Below, piece by piece: positions 1-11,219 of a stretch of DNA of 64,000 nucleotides. The position numbers were made by a program, and so were the translations under genes. The notes beneath the pieces were generated by a model. The model saw nothing but the letters and a program-made list of their open reading frames with translations. It had not been told where the DNA came from and ran no database searches. Positions within the stretch are counted from its first letter, which is position 1, and each line of letters opens with the position of its first letter. The stretch lies in contig OY855913.1 in NCBI GenBank assembly GCA_963693305.1, forward strand, positions 22,301,614-22,365,613. Reading direction: 5' to 3'. The DNA is from Meandrina meandrites (Eukaryota > Cnidaria > Anthozoa > Scleractinia > Meandrinidae).

Positions 1-1
1 C

Positions 2-514
2 CTTCAAGAACAGTCGGACGTCGAGTGGAAGTTCGGACGAGCTAGGCTCATCAGAAACATGGAACGCGAGACCTCCAACCCAACGCCGATCAATCTCTTC
101 TCGAAACTGCTACATATCTGCAAGAAGATGTACAGGAACCGTTGCAGGTGTCGCACTCCGGAAATCGCGGCGGAGGAGAGCGACCAAAATGGTGTGGGTA
201 CCGCTCTACGCCGTCGAAAGCCGAGAGAAAAGGCAAGGCGCGAATTAGAGGCCATGGGTGACAGTTCCTTCGAGGAATGGTCCCTCATCTACTCTGTAGT
301 CGACTGGACGACCATCGTTGATAAGTTCTTGGATTCCAGAGGAGAGCGGACCGTGAAAAAGTCCAAACCGATGAATCGACGAGAGCGCAAACGAACATTG
401 CTGCACAGAAAACCAGCTCAACTCCCAGGCAGATCAGGTGAAAGGCTAAGTTTTCAAGACGTAGCGGATGCAACCGTTGTAAAAATGAACGTCGTCAACT
501 CCCTGACGTTGTGA
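2..514 (+). CDS. TRPC-like cation channel, C-terminal exon (5' partial)
   Basis: An open frame runs in from the window edge at base 2 to a TGA at 512-514 (170 residues visible). It starts with the TRP-box segment DVEWKFGRARL, close to the EWKFAR TRP box that follows the sixth transmembrane helix of TRPC channels, and continues into a NPTPINLF stretch resembling the proline-containing segment after the TRP helix in TRPC proteins. The rest is a basic, probably cytosolic tail (RRRKPREKARRELEAM, then NRRERKRTLL). The pore and ankyrin repeats must lie left of the window. TRPC channels are plasma-membrane non-selective Ca2+ channels gated downstream of phospholipase C. A methionine at base 59 is internal, because the frame is open and channel-like upstream of it. 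A polyadenylation hexamer AATAAA lies at 527-532. The second TRP-box Ala of vertebrates is Gly here. The family call rests on the TRP box and adjoining residues only. Confidence 0.66.
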   Translation, partial: LQEQSDVEWKFGRARLIRNMERETSNPTPINLFSKLLHICKKMYRNRCRCRTPEIAAEESDQNGVGTALRRRKPREKARRELEAMGDSSFEEWSLIYSVVDWTTIVDKFLDSRGERTVKKSKPMNRRERKRTLLHRKPAQLPGRSGERLSFQDVADATVVKMNVVNSLTL

Positions 515-1129
515 ATCAATGCGCCAAATAAACTGTCCGGAAATAACATTTGACAGCTTTTGCGAGGTGTCCAGTCCGAACAAACACCTCAAAATTCGTC
601 GTAGTTTTTCCACACATTTTCTCAAAAGTTTCCTTTGGAGAATTTGTTGATTCATGTAGATAAGAGTCGAGATAATCAGAACTTTCATTCGCGTTACTTG
701 TCTAACCTCATAGTTATTATTTGGTGCGACATGTTAAAGAGAAGTTACATGTAGCTCATTCTTCCAGTGTGTCAGTGAGATGTTAATAGCTCGCTCGCTA
801 CGTCTATTTGCAAAAATCGTCATGTCCAACCATCCTGATAGTGGCGGAACGCACCTCTCGGAAGGCATAACAGGATTGACTGAGAAAACAAAAGAACAAA
901 CAACAGAAACAATGACCTTCGGGGAGCGAAAGAAATTACAGTTCCCGAAGAGCTGCGTGGCTTCTATCCTGATACAAATAACATGAAAATTCTCAAAAGT
1001 TGTCATGTCGCCTAGCGTTAGCAAGGACTTGACCATTCCACGTTAAACAGGCTTTGCACCGTTCACTGCATTTTGAGAATCGTAAGTAAAGGTCCTTCAC
1101 ATTTGAAGTATTAGGGAGCTTAAGCAATA
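515..1129. other. 3' flank of the TRPC-like gene; no other gene seen
   Basis: AATAAA at 527-532 is the likely end of the TRPC-like transcript. The rest has only short ORFs without recognisable motifs. A direct duplication of the MITE end GGGAGCTTAAGCAAT (from about 1114 and from 1130) opens the transposon cluster that follows. Confidence 0.5.
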
Positions 1130-1496
1130 GGGAGCTTAAGCAATGACGACGGCGACGCCGAGGACAACGCCTGCTGAAAAATGAATTTATATTTCGCTCG
1201 AGAATCTCGCGATTATCCAGATGTATTCAGTGTATCTATCAGTTTAAGAACTGGCTCGAGCTGAATATGTAAAGAGAGCATTGAACTCCGGATAGAAAAA
1301 TCAAAAGTTAGCCGTCGTGGTTCACGTTGTCCAGAATACGCAGAATTGGGTCATTTCACGTTGTTGTTTTGCAGAGAACGGCTAGAAAATGTACCAAGAC
1401 TTCAAATGCACGTGCAGAGCTATTGTTCTGCTCATTAAACCTTTTGTTTGGTGACGTTCTCGTTGCCGTTGCCGTCGTAGTTTGCTTAAGCTCCCT
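1130..1496. mobile_element. MITE with GGGAGCTTAAGCA ends, copy 1
   Basis: The left end reads GGGAGCTTAAGCAATGACG and the right end is its inverted counterpart (TTTGCTTAAGCTCCC). GACGACGG-type subterminal sequence lies on both sides. There is no transposase, so it is non-autonomous. Short ORFs here merely read the inverted repeats. Confidence 0.75.
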
Positions 1497-1498
1497 AA

Positions 1499-1778
1499 TG
1501 ACGACGACAACGGCGACGCCGAGGACTACGCCTAGGTTTAGAAAGCTGAATAAGTAAGCTGAATATGTAAAGAGAGCATTGAACTCCAAATAGAAAAATA
1601 AAAAAACTAGCCGTCGTGGTTTACGTTGTCCAGAATACGCAGAATTTGGCCATTTCAGGTTGTTGTTTTGCAGAGGACGGCTAGGAAATGTACCAAGACT
1701 TCAAACGCAAGTGCATTTGTGCATTTTGTTTGGTGACGTTCTCGTTGCCGTTGACGTCGAAGTTTGCTTAAGCTCCCT
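1499..1778. mobile_element. MITE with GGGAGCTTAAGCA ends, copy 2 (tandem, 5' end lost)
   Basis: It repeats the interior of the previous element in direct orientation (AAGAGAGCATTGAACTCC, then ACGCAGAAT, then GTACCAAGACTTCAAA) and ends in the same TTTGCTTAAGCTCCC terminus. The left terminus is missing, so it looks like a tandem partial duplication rather than an independent insertion. Confidence 0.65.
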
Positions 1779-1782
1779 AATG

Positions 1783-2065
1783 TATCAAACACGGGAGACA
1801 GTGTTTCATTGGGATATCCAAACACCACGAAGGGAGTTGAAAATACAACTCGCAGAAGATTATTTTTGATGCAATTCGAGGTGTTTGGATAACGGATGAA
1901 ACAATGTCTCGAGTGTTTGATATATCTTCTCAATCTCAACGAAAAACTAAGGAGTAAACGAAGGAATAAAATCGTAAAAATCTATGCTAATTAAGACCGG
2001 GTATCCAAACCTTCTTCACTGTTATGATTTTCTTTGTTTTAATTTGATGAATTATTAATGAGTTT
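1783..2065 (-). repeat. TATCAAACAC-type interspersed repeat, copy A
   Basis: Inverted ends TATCAAACACGGGAGACAG and CTCGAGTGTTTGATATA bracket a core with GTTGAAAATAC. A flank with ATCTATGCTAATTAAGA and TGATGAATTATTAATGAG follows. The same composite occurs at 58537-58838 (same strand) and 16697-17003 (opposite strand), where it is fused to the end of a GPCR gene. Confidence 0.7.
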
Positions 2066-4399
2066 GAGAATTGTCTGACAAGGTGAGCGTGCACCATGAT
2101 ATTTCATTTTTATAAAGAAGTAGTTTACTGATGTTACTGGAAGACTTGACGACGCAATGAATGCGTCTGTTAAAATTCGATTGGTTTCGTTGTCGCCATA
2201 TGTAAAAGATTCATCGAGTAGGGCTGTTGTAAGGAGCTATGTTACGATATTTCAAAATTGAAAAATTCCTTTAAAATTGAAGGAAACTGCAAAATAATCG
2301 TTTTCTAAGTTAGAGAGAAACCAAAGAATTAGTAATAAACTGAAAATAGATAAGCACGGTTACGACTTAGAAAGATTAAGATGGATTACGAACGACAAAC
2401 TTGTAAAACAAACAGGTCAATTTTTTAGGAAGAACGGTCAGTGACATAGCTCCTTAAACAAGAAGTTCCATGTTAGTTTAGTCTGGCATACCAAGGCCTT
2501 CCTACTATCATTAACTATATAACTGCGCATATGACTGCCCCATAGTTGTTTTGGTAAAAAAGAACACATCTGCATTTAGACCACACATTTCTATGGTTTT
2601 AACCGGCATGTAGAAAGCTTGGAGTGTTAGGAGAATGTTTAACAGCGGTTTGTTAAACGTGTGTCTTAGACTTGATTTTGAAACGACCTTTTTGTTCTTA
2701 CCACTTTCCCGCGTGGCATTATTAAACCCATAGGAATACATACTTAGTTTGAATTTCCATGAAAGTGGTGGTGTTGTTAATAACCTTTATGCATATCTAC
2801 GTCAGACTACGGCCAATATAACCTCCAAGTCTCGATGTGAAAACAACTTGAGGCTACCAGAGGCTCACTAAACGGGATGTGCTTAAGGGCTATTAAAGAC
2901 CCATTGATTCAAATTAAGGGCATGGGAGATATTAAACCCATAAAAAATTACACATGGTATATTAATACTACTGAAGTTTATGAGTTTTTTTTTTCTCACC
3001 CAAAAGTGTCGTGGTGTATTTTACGCGCAGAAGTGTATAGTATACTTATGGAAATGATTGGTACACAATTTCAGTAAATAATCCGGGCCATTTCAGCTTC
3101 ACGTAGTTTTCATTTAGTTTTTATCATAAATGCGTGAAATTAAATGTTTATATTAGGTTCAGTCATAATTTTCCTAACTTAAGTTTTCGCAAGTTCGTTT
3201 CATTCCATTCCACGCAGCTCATCACTTACATGTATGAAAGTCGCGAGCGATATAATAAAGTTAGTTTTAACGACGACTGTTTGGTTTAGTCTACGATTTC
3301 AACAATTTCTCTTTGTTTTGGTGGTATAACTGAGACAACAACAGCAACAAAAAAGAATTGATGACGGATACGGCTCCTCACAGCGGGCTTCCCCAACAGG
3401 CATTCCACGAACACTGGGGAGAGGCCTGTTAAGAAACTGATCTCGCAAATAGTATCCGAAACCCAGGCTAAAGGTGACTATGCACAGACTTTTGAGTATT
3501 GCGCGCACATAATTTGGCGCAAAATTTCATGACATCACCGAATGACGTACGCCAGCACGCGACCCTTTTTCGTGCTCTTGCGTGTACTTCGCGCTCAATG
3601 CGGCAAGAGTAAGAGAACGCATACGGTCTGAAGTCTGATTAAGTTGTATATGCACGTCTAACTGTACCAGAGCTTACAAATTATCTCGACTCAAGCTACT
3701 TTCCTGCGCAATATTATAATTTTGTATCAAGTACAATGCCGAAACACCATAAAATATAGGGAAACAAAACATTTATATTTATAGTACCTGCGCGCGTTAG
3801 GTCTGGCGCCCGTGGAAAAGGTCGCAAAGCAGAGTTAATTAGAATTGCAAATATTCACCAGATTTACAAAATATTTTAATTTATTCACCCAGTTTTAACA
3901 CGCGCTCCAAAATGATATGACATGAAATCGTAAGTTTGAACAGATTTATGTGAGCCTGATCTTCCCGCTGCTTGGAAGAATCTTCCTTAAGTAATGTTCC
4001 CTACATAGGCGTTTTATATGAAAGCGACAAAGATGCCCGACTACATACAAGCGGCATTTTCCTTGAAACGTGTAGAGCCGGTGGTGGACAGAGATCACTG
4101 CAGCATGCAGAACAAAAACGCTTCAGCGTCGACGACATAAAGGATGAATTTCTAAACTATTCGCTCCATTAAATCAAGGTTTGTATTCCAATTTATGGTT
4201 TCAATATAGTTTTTTAAAAATTATTCTTTCTGGCATTATCCAGTAGCTAAGTTGTACGAATTTATGCCACACACAAAATTGTAACGAAACGTTGATTCCA
4301 GCGGTCACCGTTAGTGGATGGGGGCCTCGTGTATGAGTCACGCAACGGATCTCTTCGAAGAGTTAAGTGAAATAGTACCTGGAAGAAAGCAGGAAGGAG
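2066..4399. other. Gene-free AT-rich DNA
   Basis: Only short ORFs (up to 76 codons) lie here, without domain motifs, plausible splice context or coding-like composition. I found no gene, RNA or clear repeat boundary in these 2.3 kb. Confidence 0.45.
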
Positions 4400-4408
4400 G
4401 CTGGAAGC

Positions 4409-4657
4409 AAAGCCGTAGCCAGTCAGAACAAGACGAGGCAAGTTTCGAGCGCCAAAGGCGCAAGTCGCTAGGGGAGTCTGGGGCATACCCTCTCAGAAAA
4501 TTTTGAAATCTGGAGGCTCAGAAATGCTCTTTTAAGCATTCTCCATGGCATTTTTCAGTTTTCTGAGGATTATTTTCTCAATTAAACATTTCTTTAAAAA
4601 GGCCAAAATCAAGACGAGGCAAGTGCCTCGTCTTGCCTGATGCTAGCTACGGCCCCT
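4409..4657. mobile_element. MITE with GCCGTAGCCAG ends and 9-bp target duplication
   Basis: The element begins AAAGCCGTAGCCAG and ends GCTACGGCCCCT. It is bracketed by the exact 9-bp duplication GCTGGAAGC at 4400-4408 and 4658-4666. An internal GACGAGGCAAGT appears twice. The 646-bp element at 37570-38215 has the same terminal motif. Confidence 0.8.
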
Positions 4658-4666
4658 GCTGGAAGC

Positions 4667-5007
4667 CCGTGTAGAAACGTCCACATTATATCTCTATTGC
4701 CAATTTTGACAGTCTGTAGCTTCGACAGAACCAAATAAAGTATTCCGATTTGAGAATTTGGTAGAACAAAGTTGATGATATTCCAGATTCTCCTTACCCG
4801 TCTGCTAAAAAGGTATTGAAATTGTAGGGAGAATTTGGATGTTTACAACTCAGCAGCTGAAAAGAATGAATTCTCTAGTATTTATTCTCTGATTTGCGGT
4901 TATAATTTTCAGCGTTGAGCTGCAACAGTGTCATGTGGGTCATCCGACAATGGCGAGAATCATATAAGAGTGCTATAAAAAAGTAAGTACCCCATTCACA
5001 CCAAAGC
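4667..5007. other. Spacer between transposons; nothing seen
   Basis: AT-rich spacer with no gene. It ends at the TTAA that flanks the large palindromic element. Confidence 0.4.
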
Positions 5008-5408
5008 TTAAGAGGCTGTCCGCGTAACAGCGGATAAGGCAAATTTTGGACCTTCACCGATTTCTCTAATATTTTCAAGGAAAGTCGACCATTATATCCC
5101 ATGAACAAATATCACATTTATTTGGATCAAATCTTTTATTTTTATTTTTTGCGGGGCGGTTTTCACTACAACCTCAAAACCACTCAATTTGCATTTGAAG
5201 ACTCCATAATTTAGCATTAAATGTCGGTCGCTGCCAAAGCGTATTTCCTTAACCAAACAAGCTAAATATTTTATATATCAAGGTTTTATGTTTCTTCTAT
5301 ACTTTAACGGTTAAACAATTGTATTCTATAAAATTTTGACTGAGTTATGAATTTTCAAAAACACTTCCTAACGGACTCAGGAATGCGTGACACGTAACAT
5401 ACCTGTAG

Positions 5409-5666
5409 TTGAAAGCGATTTTCTCGAATGTGGGACCTGATCAGAAGTCAAGTCTATTGTATCTCGAAAGTACTAATACCAGTCTAGAAACCTATCGAAT
5501 AAAATTTGTGGGCACTCTGCACTTCGCGCCGTACAGAGCAGCAAGATTTTCCCAAATTTTCGCCATTTTGATTAAAACCAAAGATAACGACGGTCCGATT
5601 TCTTTACAGGGAACGCCTATAGATACGATCATTACCACTAAACACCACACTGTGGTATGCAAATAA
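5409..5666 (+). CDS. 85-residue ORF in the left palindrome arm (unknown)
   Basis: This ORF has an exact-length twin on the other strand at 8405-8662, differing by a single residue (Phe versus Ser in YRIKxVGTL). I recognise no domain. The near identity may reflect recent arm duplication or gene conversion rather than selection, so this may not be a gene. Confidence 0.25.
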   Translation: MKAIFSNVGPDQKSSLLYLESTNTSLETYRIKFVGTLHFAPYRAARFSQIFAILIKTKDNDGPISLQGTPIDTIITTKHHTVVCK

Positions 5667-6601
5667 ATAATATTTGTCGATTTAGCCGTCGTTTGAGGAA
5701 AAAATCTACCGTTGTTGCAGGATTTTCAAAAGAAACAGCGGTAAATACCAATATGCAAATTAGCTCCGAAAGCGACATTTTTGCTATATTTATCTCTGTA
5801 ATTCCCGAAAACTTTTTTTCTTAAAAATTATTTTACAAGGCAAAGAAATGTTCCTTACCTGAGAAAAGATGCCTTTCAGACTATGTAAAAGCGTTTCAGT
5901 TTTGCTGGGAGTGATTATTTTCATTTCCCACGCTGCGGCCGGTAACACAGTATTTGTTTTGTTTGAAAGGTTGTTGGTTTCACCCTAATTCAATTAAAAG
6001 CAGGCAAGTTGTCTACTTTTTCAAAGCTCTCTCAGCTCATCCTTAAAACGTCTGAGGTACCTGACTAATTGTCAATAAAAAGTTTATTGACAATTTCCCC
6101 CAATAAATGTCGAAAAAAAAATCCTGAAAGTATCATATCAAAACGAAACTTCAAGTAGTGGGTCTTAATGAGGTTAGCCGTAGGCCTTAGGCGTAACAGT
6201 CGTTGGCCGAAAAAAAAAAGTTAACCGTAAAAAGAAAATTCTAGCCACGAAAGCAGAAGTCTCAGGATTTCGTGTCAAGACTTTCACTTTTCTTGGTACC
6301 GAGAAGAGTTAGATTTGCTCCAAGTCGTTCGCTTTTTCTTTGTGTCAACAGAGCTACTGTATTTGAATTGATCATGCTCGTCCCCAGAGCCCGCGATCCT
6401 TCTGGTCTCCACCAGGGATCTACAACTCTGACCGTTCCCAATTTCTGAGCATTAGCATGAACATGCACAGAGTTCTCGTTCTGTATCTTTAAGCCAATCA
6501 GATTTTTCAGATTTAACAATGAGTCCATGAATCGCGGACTTGCGGTGTTGGAGGCGGAAAGAGGTCTCGATTCCTGGCGCAGAGCAGAAGGATCGAGTTA
6601 C

Positions 6602-6747
6602 TTTTTGCCTCCGTTTGAAAATGAATTTACGTGCGAAGCCATTCATATGAAAATGCCTTCCACGTTCACGTCCATTTTCATGCAAATCAAACCTCTTTTT
6701 ATTTGAATGGTTTCGCACGAAGACTCGTTTTGAATCTGAGGCAAAAG
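6602..6747. repeat. Nested inverted repeat, present only in the left palindrome arm
   Basis: CTTTTTGCCTCCGTTTG...GTGCGAAGCCATTCAT is answered by ATTTGAATGGTTTCGCAC...TGAGGCAAAAG. The hairpin has no counterpart in the right arm and could account for much of the 200-bp arm-length difference. Confidence 0.6.
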
Positions 6748-8404
6748 GCAACTCGGAGATGGCCTATAGACCTTTTGCGCTTGGGCGACTTGTTGCCCCA
6801 CTTACTGACCATTTGATTTTCAAATAGTCGCGTGTATATGAATGAATAAATTTTATGTTGATAAAAGAAAACTTCTCTAGAGAATATCACGTGATCTGTA
6901 ATGGGAAAACAGACCGCCCAAGCGAAAAAGGTCTATTTATCGCTTACAAAAAAGGATACAAAAGGATACAAAATCGCGCATTGAAGTGTTCGCGCGCGAA
7001 ACGCAGAATTTCCAGGAATGGCTCATTCCACGAGCAGACGCAATTTTTGATTTTTAAGCCAGACTGTGCGCCCTCCTCATCCGGCGGACTTTTGCGAATC
7101 AAACGAGCGAGCAACTTGGAGCAAGTGCCGTAGCACATTGTAATTCATAGCACTTGCTCCAAGTCGCTTCCCCGTTTGATTCGCAAAAGACCGCTGGATA
7201 AGGAGGGTGCACAGTCTGGCTTGAAACTCAAAAATTGCTACTGTTCGCGGAACGAGCCATTCCTGGAATTTAATAGTGCGCTTCGCGCGCGAACACTTCA
7301 ATGCGCGATTTTGTTTCCTGTTTTGTAAGTGATCAATTCACAATCTCGTCTCCAGAGGCCGCGATCCTTCTCGTCTGCGCCAGGAATCAAGACATCTGGC
7401 CGCCTCCAAAACCGTTAGTCCGCGATTAACGGACTCATTGTCAAATCTGACAAATCTGATTGGCTGAAAGATACAGAACGAGTGCTCTGCGCATGTTAAT
7501 GCTCAGAAATTTGAGTTCTCGATCCCTGATGGAGACCAGAAGGATCGCGGGCTCTGGTGGCCAGAATGATTAATTCAAATAACTCTGTTGACACAAAGAA
7601 AAAGCGAACGACTTGGAGCAAATGTAACACTTCTCGGTACCAAAACACGTAAAAGTCTTGACAAGAAATCCTGAGACTTTCACTTTTGCGGCTAGAATTT
7701 TCTTTTTACGGTTAACATTTTTTTTTTCGACCAACGACTGGTACGCCTAAGAGTTAATTTTTTGGTCGCTTTACGGCTAACGGCTAACCTCATTAAGATC
7801 CACTACTTAACGACGTTTCGTTTTAATATATACTTCGGCTTAGCTTGAGGATTTTTTTTTTCGACATTTGTAGGGGGAAATCAATTTCGCCTCGGCTACC
7901 CCGCTCCCGTGAATTCCAATGATCCGCCATGTAACTGAGTACGTACAAAACAGAGGTGGACTAGATAGATTTTATCACGACATTTTAATAAACTTTTTAT
8001 TGACAAAAATAGTCAGGTACCTAAGACACTTTAAGGATGAGCTGAGAGCGCTTTGAAAATGTAGACAGCTTGCCCGCTTTTAATTGAATTAGAGTGAAAC
8101 CAACAGCCTAGCAAACAAACACTGTGTTACCGGCCGCAGCGTGGGAAATGAAAATAATCGCTCACAGCAAAACTGAAACGCTTTTACATAGTCTGAAAGA
8201 CATCTTCTCTCAGGTAAGGAACATTTCTTTGCCTTGTAAAATAATTTTTAAGAAAAAAGTTTTCGGGAATTACAGAGATAAATATAGCAAAAATGTCGCT
8301 TTCGGAACAAATTTGCATATTGGTATTTACCGCTGTTTCTTTTGAAAATCCTGCAACAACGGTAGATTTTTTCCTCAAACGACGGCTAAATCGACAAATA
8401 TTAT

Positions 8405-8662
8405 TTATTTGCATACCACAGTGTGGTGTTTAGTGGTAATGATCGTATCTATAGGCGTTCCCTGTAAAGAAATCGGACCGTCGTTATCTTTGGTTTTAAT
8501 CAAAATGGCGAAAATTTGGGAAAATCTTGCTGCTCTGTACGGCGCGAAGTGCAGAGTGCCCACAGATTTTATTCGATAGGTTTCTAGACTGGTATTAGTA
8601 CTTTCGAGATACAATAGACTTGACTTCTGATCAGGTCCCACATTCGAGAAAATCGCTTTCAA
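8405..8662 (-). CDS. 85-residue ORF in the right palindrome arm (unknown)
   Basis: Inverted twin of the ORF at 5409-5666, with one residue different. It has no recognised domain and no sign of its own promoter. Listed because both copies remain open. Confidence 0.25.
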   Translation of the reverse strand: MKAIFSNVGPDQKSSLLYLESTNTSLETYRIKSVGTLHFAPYRAARFSQIFAILIKTKDNDGPISLQGTPIDTIITTKHHTVVCK

Positions 8663-9063
8663 CTACAGGTATGTTACGTGTCACGCATTCTTGAGTCCGT
8701 TAGGAAGTGTTTTTGAAAATTCATAACTCAGTCAAAATTTTATAGAATACAATTGTTTAACCGTTAAAGTATAGAAGAAACATAAAACCTTGATATATAA
8801 AATATTCAGCTTGTTTGGTTAAGGAAATACGCTTTGGCAGCGACCGACATTTAATGCTGAATTATGGAGTCTTCAAATGCAAATTGGGTGGTTTTGAGGT
8901 TGCAGTGAAAACCGCCTCGCAAAAAATAAAAATAAAAGATTTGATCCAAATAAATGTGATATTTGTTCATGGGATATAATGGTCGACTTTCACTGAAAAT
9001 ATTAGAGAAATCGGTGAAGGTCCAAAATTTGCCTTATCCGCTGTTACGCGGACAGCCTCTTAA

Positions 9064-9664
9064 ACATGTTTAAATGTTGTTTAGTTAAACACGGTTTAAA
9101 ATTGTTTTCTTCGTGGAAGTTGCTGACTGATGTTTATCGACTCCAAATTTGGCACAATGAAAGCACAAGTTAGAGCATACTTGAACCCTGCGTAAAATTT
9201 AGTCTGTCATTTTCATTTTCTTAAACCTGTTTAGTTGGTGTGAATCAGGTGAATCAGGTACAAGATTACTTTTATATAAGAACGCTTGAAATACATTCTA
9301 TGTATTCCAGTATCAGAGTAGCGGCTCAATGGACAGGACATTCTGAGGTATTCCATTTATATTCTTATTCCGGAATAAGGTCAATCGAACGCACCCTCAG
9401 TTTTATTTCAGTCCTCGAAACAGAAATACATAGCATCAAAGGTGAATTACTTTGGCCGATACCTTTTGGTATTAGAGGACATTGGGATTGAAAATTCAGT
9501 GGTCACGGACATCACATCATCAAATTATTTCTAAAAGGCATTCATGTAGACTACACTGTGCCATCCACTTTACTTCATCTTAGATCAAACTATATCTCGT
9601 GCGCCGGGAGCTTGTCTACAAAACAATTTTACAACAAACGTCGATTGGTCTGTAAAGAATAATA
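9064..9664. other. Gene-free spacer before the GPCR array
   Basis: No gene is supported. The last 70 bases resemble GPCR 5' flanks (CTCGTGCGCCGGGAGCTTGTC, compare the flank of the gene at 11220), so the array probably begins here. Confidence 0.45.
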
Positions 9665-10020
9665 ATGGCTGAAGCTGATGTTCTCTATCAAATAAACTCA
9701 ACTATAGGTGTGTTCTTAATGCCTTCTCAGCCAGCCTTAGTGCTTCCATCTGTCAAACGTTGTGATAATTAAAGAATTGAGAGAGACTTGCTCCAAGTCG
9801 ACCTCTCAAAGCGACCGAAACGAGCTTTAAGAGCGAGCGTCTAAAGCGAGCGAAGCGAGCTTAAACGAGGTCGCGCCGAGTCCGAGCGAGCGAAAGGACT
9901 TTGCGAAAGTCTAGCATTGAGAAAGAATCCGTCCTTGCTAAAGCGCTCCTATGATGATGTCTTAAAAGTGACATTGCTTTTGGGTCTTGCTGTTGCACTA
10001 CACTGTCACTTTCTATAGCT
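9665..10020 (+). pseudogene. Decayed GPCR relic 1 (start to TM2)
   Basis: ATGGCTGAAGCTGATGTTCT matches the start of the intact receptors, and GTGTTCTTAATGCCTTCTCA matches their TM1 codons. After about 150 bp of unrelated GC-rich sequence (9780-9925, repeats of AGCGAGCG), the TM2 region returns as TAAAAGTGACATTGC and GGGTCTTGCTGTT. Reading frame, deletions and the insertion show it is dead. Nothing downstream of TM2 is found. Confidence 0.7.
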
Positions 10021-10254
10021 ACATGAAATGCCGCAACTACCTTATCTCGAAATCATTGGGCAGTGCGGGGTGCTACTGCTGCACTTCCAGGATGAAATTA
10101 ACTCGCGTCTAGTCACTTTTTCGTTCCAATTTTATTTTGTAATATTCAGCCGTTTAAACTAGCTATTCACTCATTTCTGAAAGTGAAAATGGTACCCTCC
10201 AAAATAAAGTTAAATTCTGTAGGAATTTAATTCTCTTATTTACGCTGTATATCG

Positions 10255-10985
10255 TTGTAAGTGAGGGCCACTCTATTTTCATCCCGCGCTTTAAACCTCT
10301 TAACCCCTACAATGCCGAGCTCAATTCTCATTACTAATATGCATGCATTTCATTCAGTGCTAGTTGTGAGAATTTCGTGCTTCCTCAAGACAATATTTCA
10401 TAGTTTGTTTTATTTTTCTCAAAACCTGACATGCCTGAAAATATGATGTATTAATGACAAAGATGAAATGTTCATTTGTCACGAGCGTTGGACAAAGAAA
10501 ACATCTGAGTTCCCAACGGGAATCGAATCCATGGCTTCCCAGATATTGGTTGCGCGCTCTAACCACTTAGCTACGAGAGACACCTGGTGAGTGAAGCCAT
10601 TTTTACTAGGTTGATATTAATATTTCGGATATCTTAATGAGACGTCGATCACCGCTTTTAAAGCTAATTTAATGGAATATATATTTGCAAGCACGACCGA
10701 TTGCAATCACATCGTGTTTTCTCTACTTTCTAAACCATAAACACTTTCCATCTGATTAAAACTTATTTCAATTCTTATTTCTCAGGGGTGTCACATCCGA
10801 TCGTAAAGAGAAACGCTATCCAAAGAAGCGAATTTTCGGATAGACAGGTTATATACACCTGTGCTAAAAGCTTTGTCAAAAACATGGCATGTTGAAGCCT
10901 CAGCAATTATAGCTTTTACAAAAAATAAAAATTTCATTTTGTTTTTGGAAACATATAACAACACAGAAATATCAATATAAGACAT
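10255..10985. repeat. Shared intergenic block upstream of GPCR-1
   Basis: AGTGAGGGCCACTCTATTTT and the stretch GTGAGAATTTCGTGCTTCC recur in diverged form at 12330-12480. The TTGCAATCACATCGTGTTTT region recurs near 19790, 33800 and 43810. The block therefore belongs to the duplicated unit of the receptor array. A SINE is inserted at 10460-10590. Confidence 0.6.
10460..10590 (-). mobile_element. tRNA-derived SINE fragment
   Basis: On the minus strand it has an A-box-like GTAGCTAAGTGGTTAGAG and a B-box GGATTCGATTCCC about 35 bases later. No tRNA cloverleaf with an acceptor stem is apparent, so it is a SINE head rather than a tRNA gene. Confidence 0.65.
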
Positions 10986-11050
10986 TAAAGTGAATATCTT
11001 GGGGCCTTTTGCTCAAAAAACGAGAAAGAAAGAACTTCTCTCTTCTCTTT

Positions 11051-11130
11051 GAATATTCATTTATACATCAGGAAAGCAGATGGAACTTTGGTCCGCACAT
11101 ATATCATACCTAGAAAGGTAGACGACGTCA
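11051..11130 (+). promoter_or_regulatory. Conserved 5' cassette of GPCR-1
   Basis: GAATATTCATTTATACATCA followed by GGAAAGCAGATGG and ATCATACCTAGAAAGGTAGAC is the array-wide upstream motif, here 90-170 bp before the ATG. An ORF runs through it in frame with the receptor, but the same motif is non-coding in most copies, so it is 5' UTR or promoter. Confidence 0.5.
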
Positions 11131-11219
11131 CCATTCAATCTGCTCATCAAAGATCAGGCTCTCGTGCGCCGGGAAAGCTTCTACATCACAATTTAACTGC
11201 TTTTGGAAAGTTCAACAAA

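Larger units (their letters stand above)
5012..9059. mobile_element. 4-kb fold-back (near-palindromic) element with TTAA target duplication
   Basis: The two halves are inverted copies. GAGGCTGTCCGCGTAACAGC at 5012 is answered by its reverse complement ending at 9059, and TTAA flanks both sides (5008-5011, 9060-9063). Outer-arm positions pair at a constant sum of 14,071 (5409 with 8662, 5666 with 8405). Inner positions pair at about 14,275, so the left arm is about 200 bp longer. The symmetry centre is near 7140, with almost no spacer. The outer arms are nearly identical; the inner arms (6240-7700) are visibly more diverged. TTAA duplication is typical of piggyBac and Kolobok superfamilies, but no transposase is present, so it is probably a non-autonomous fold-back element. 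An assembly-made inverted duplication is unlikely given the exact TTAA sites and arm divergence, but is not excluded. Confidence 0.8.

Noticed and set aside
1327..1939. Several 69-94 codon ORFs on both strands
   Set aside because: They lie inside MITE copies and mirror each other through the inverted repeats.
11049..11219. N-terminal extension of GPCR-1 (in-frame ATG at 11049)
   Set aside because: The extension translates the shared 5' cassette, which is out of frame or has stops in siblings. All copies align from the ATG at 11220.
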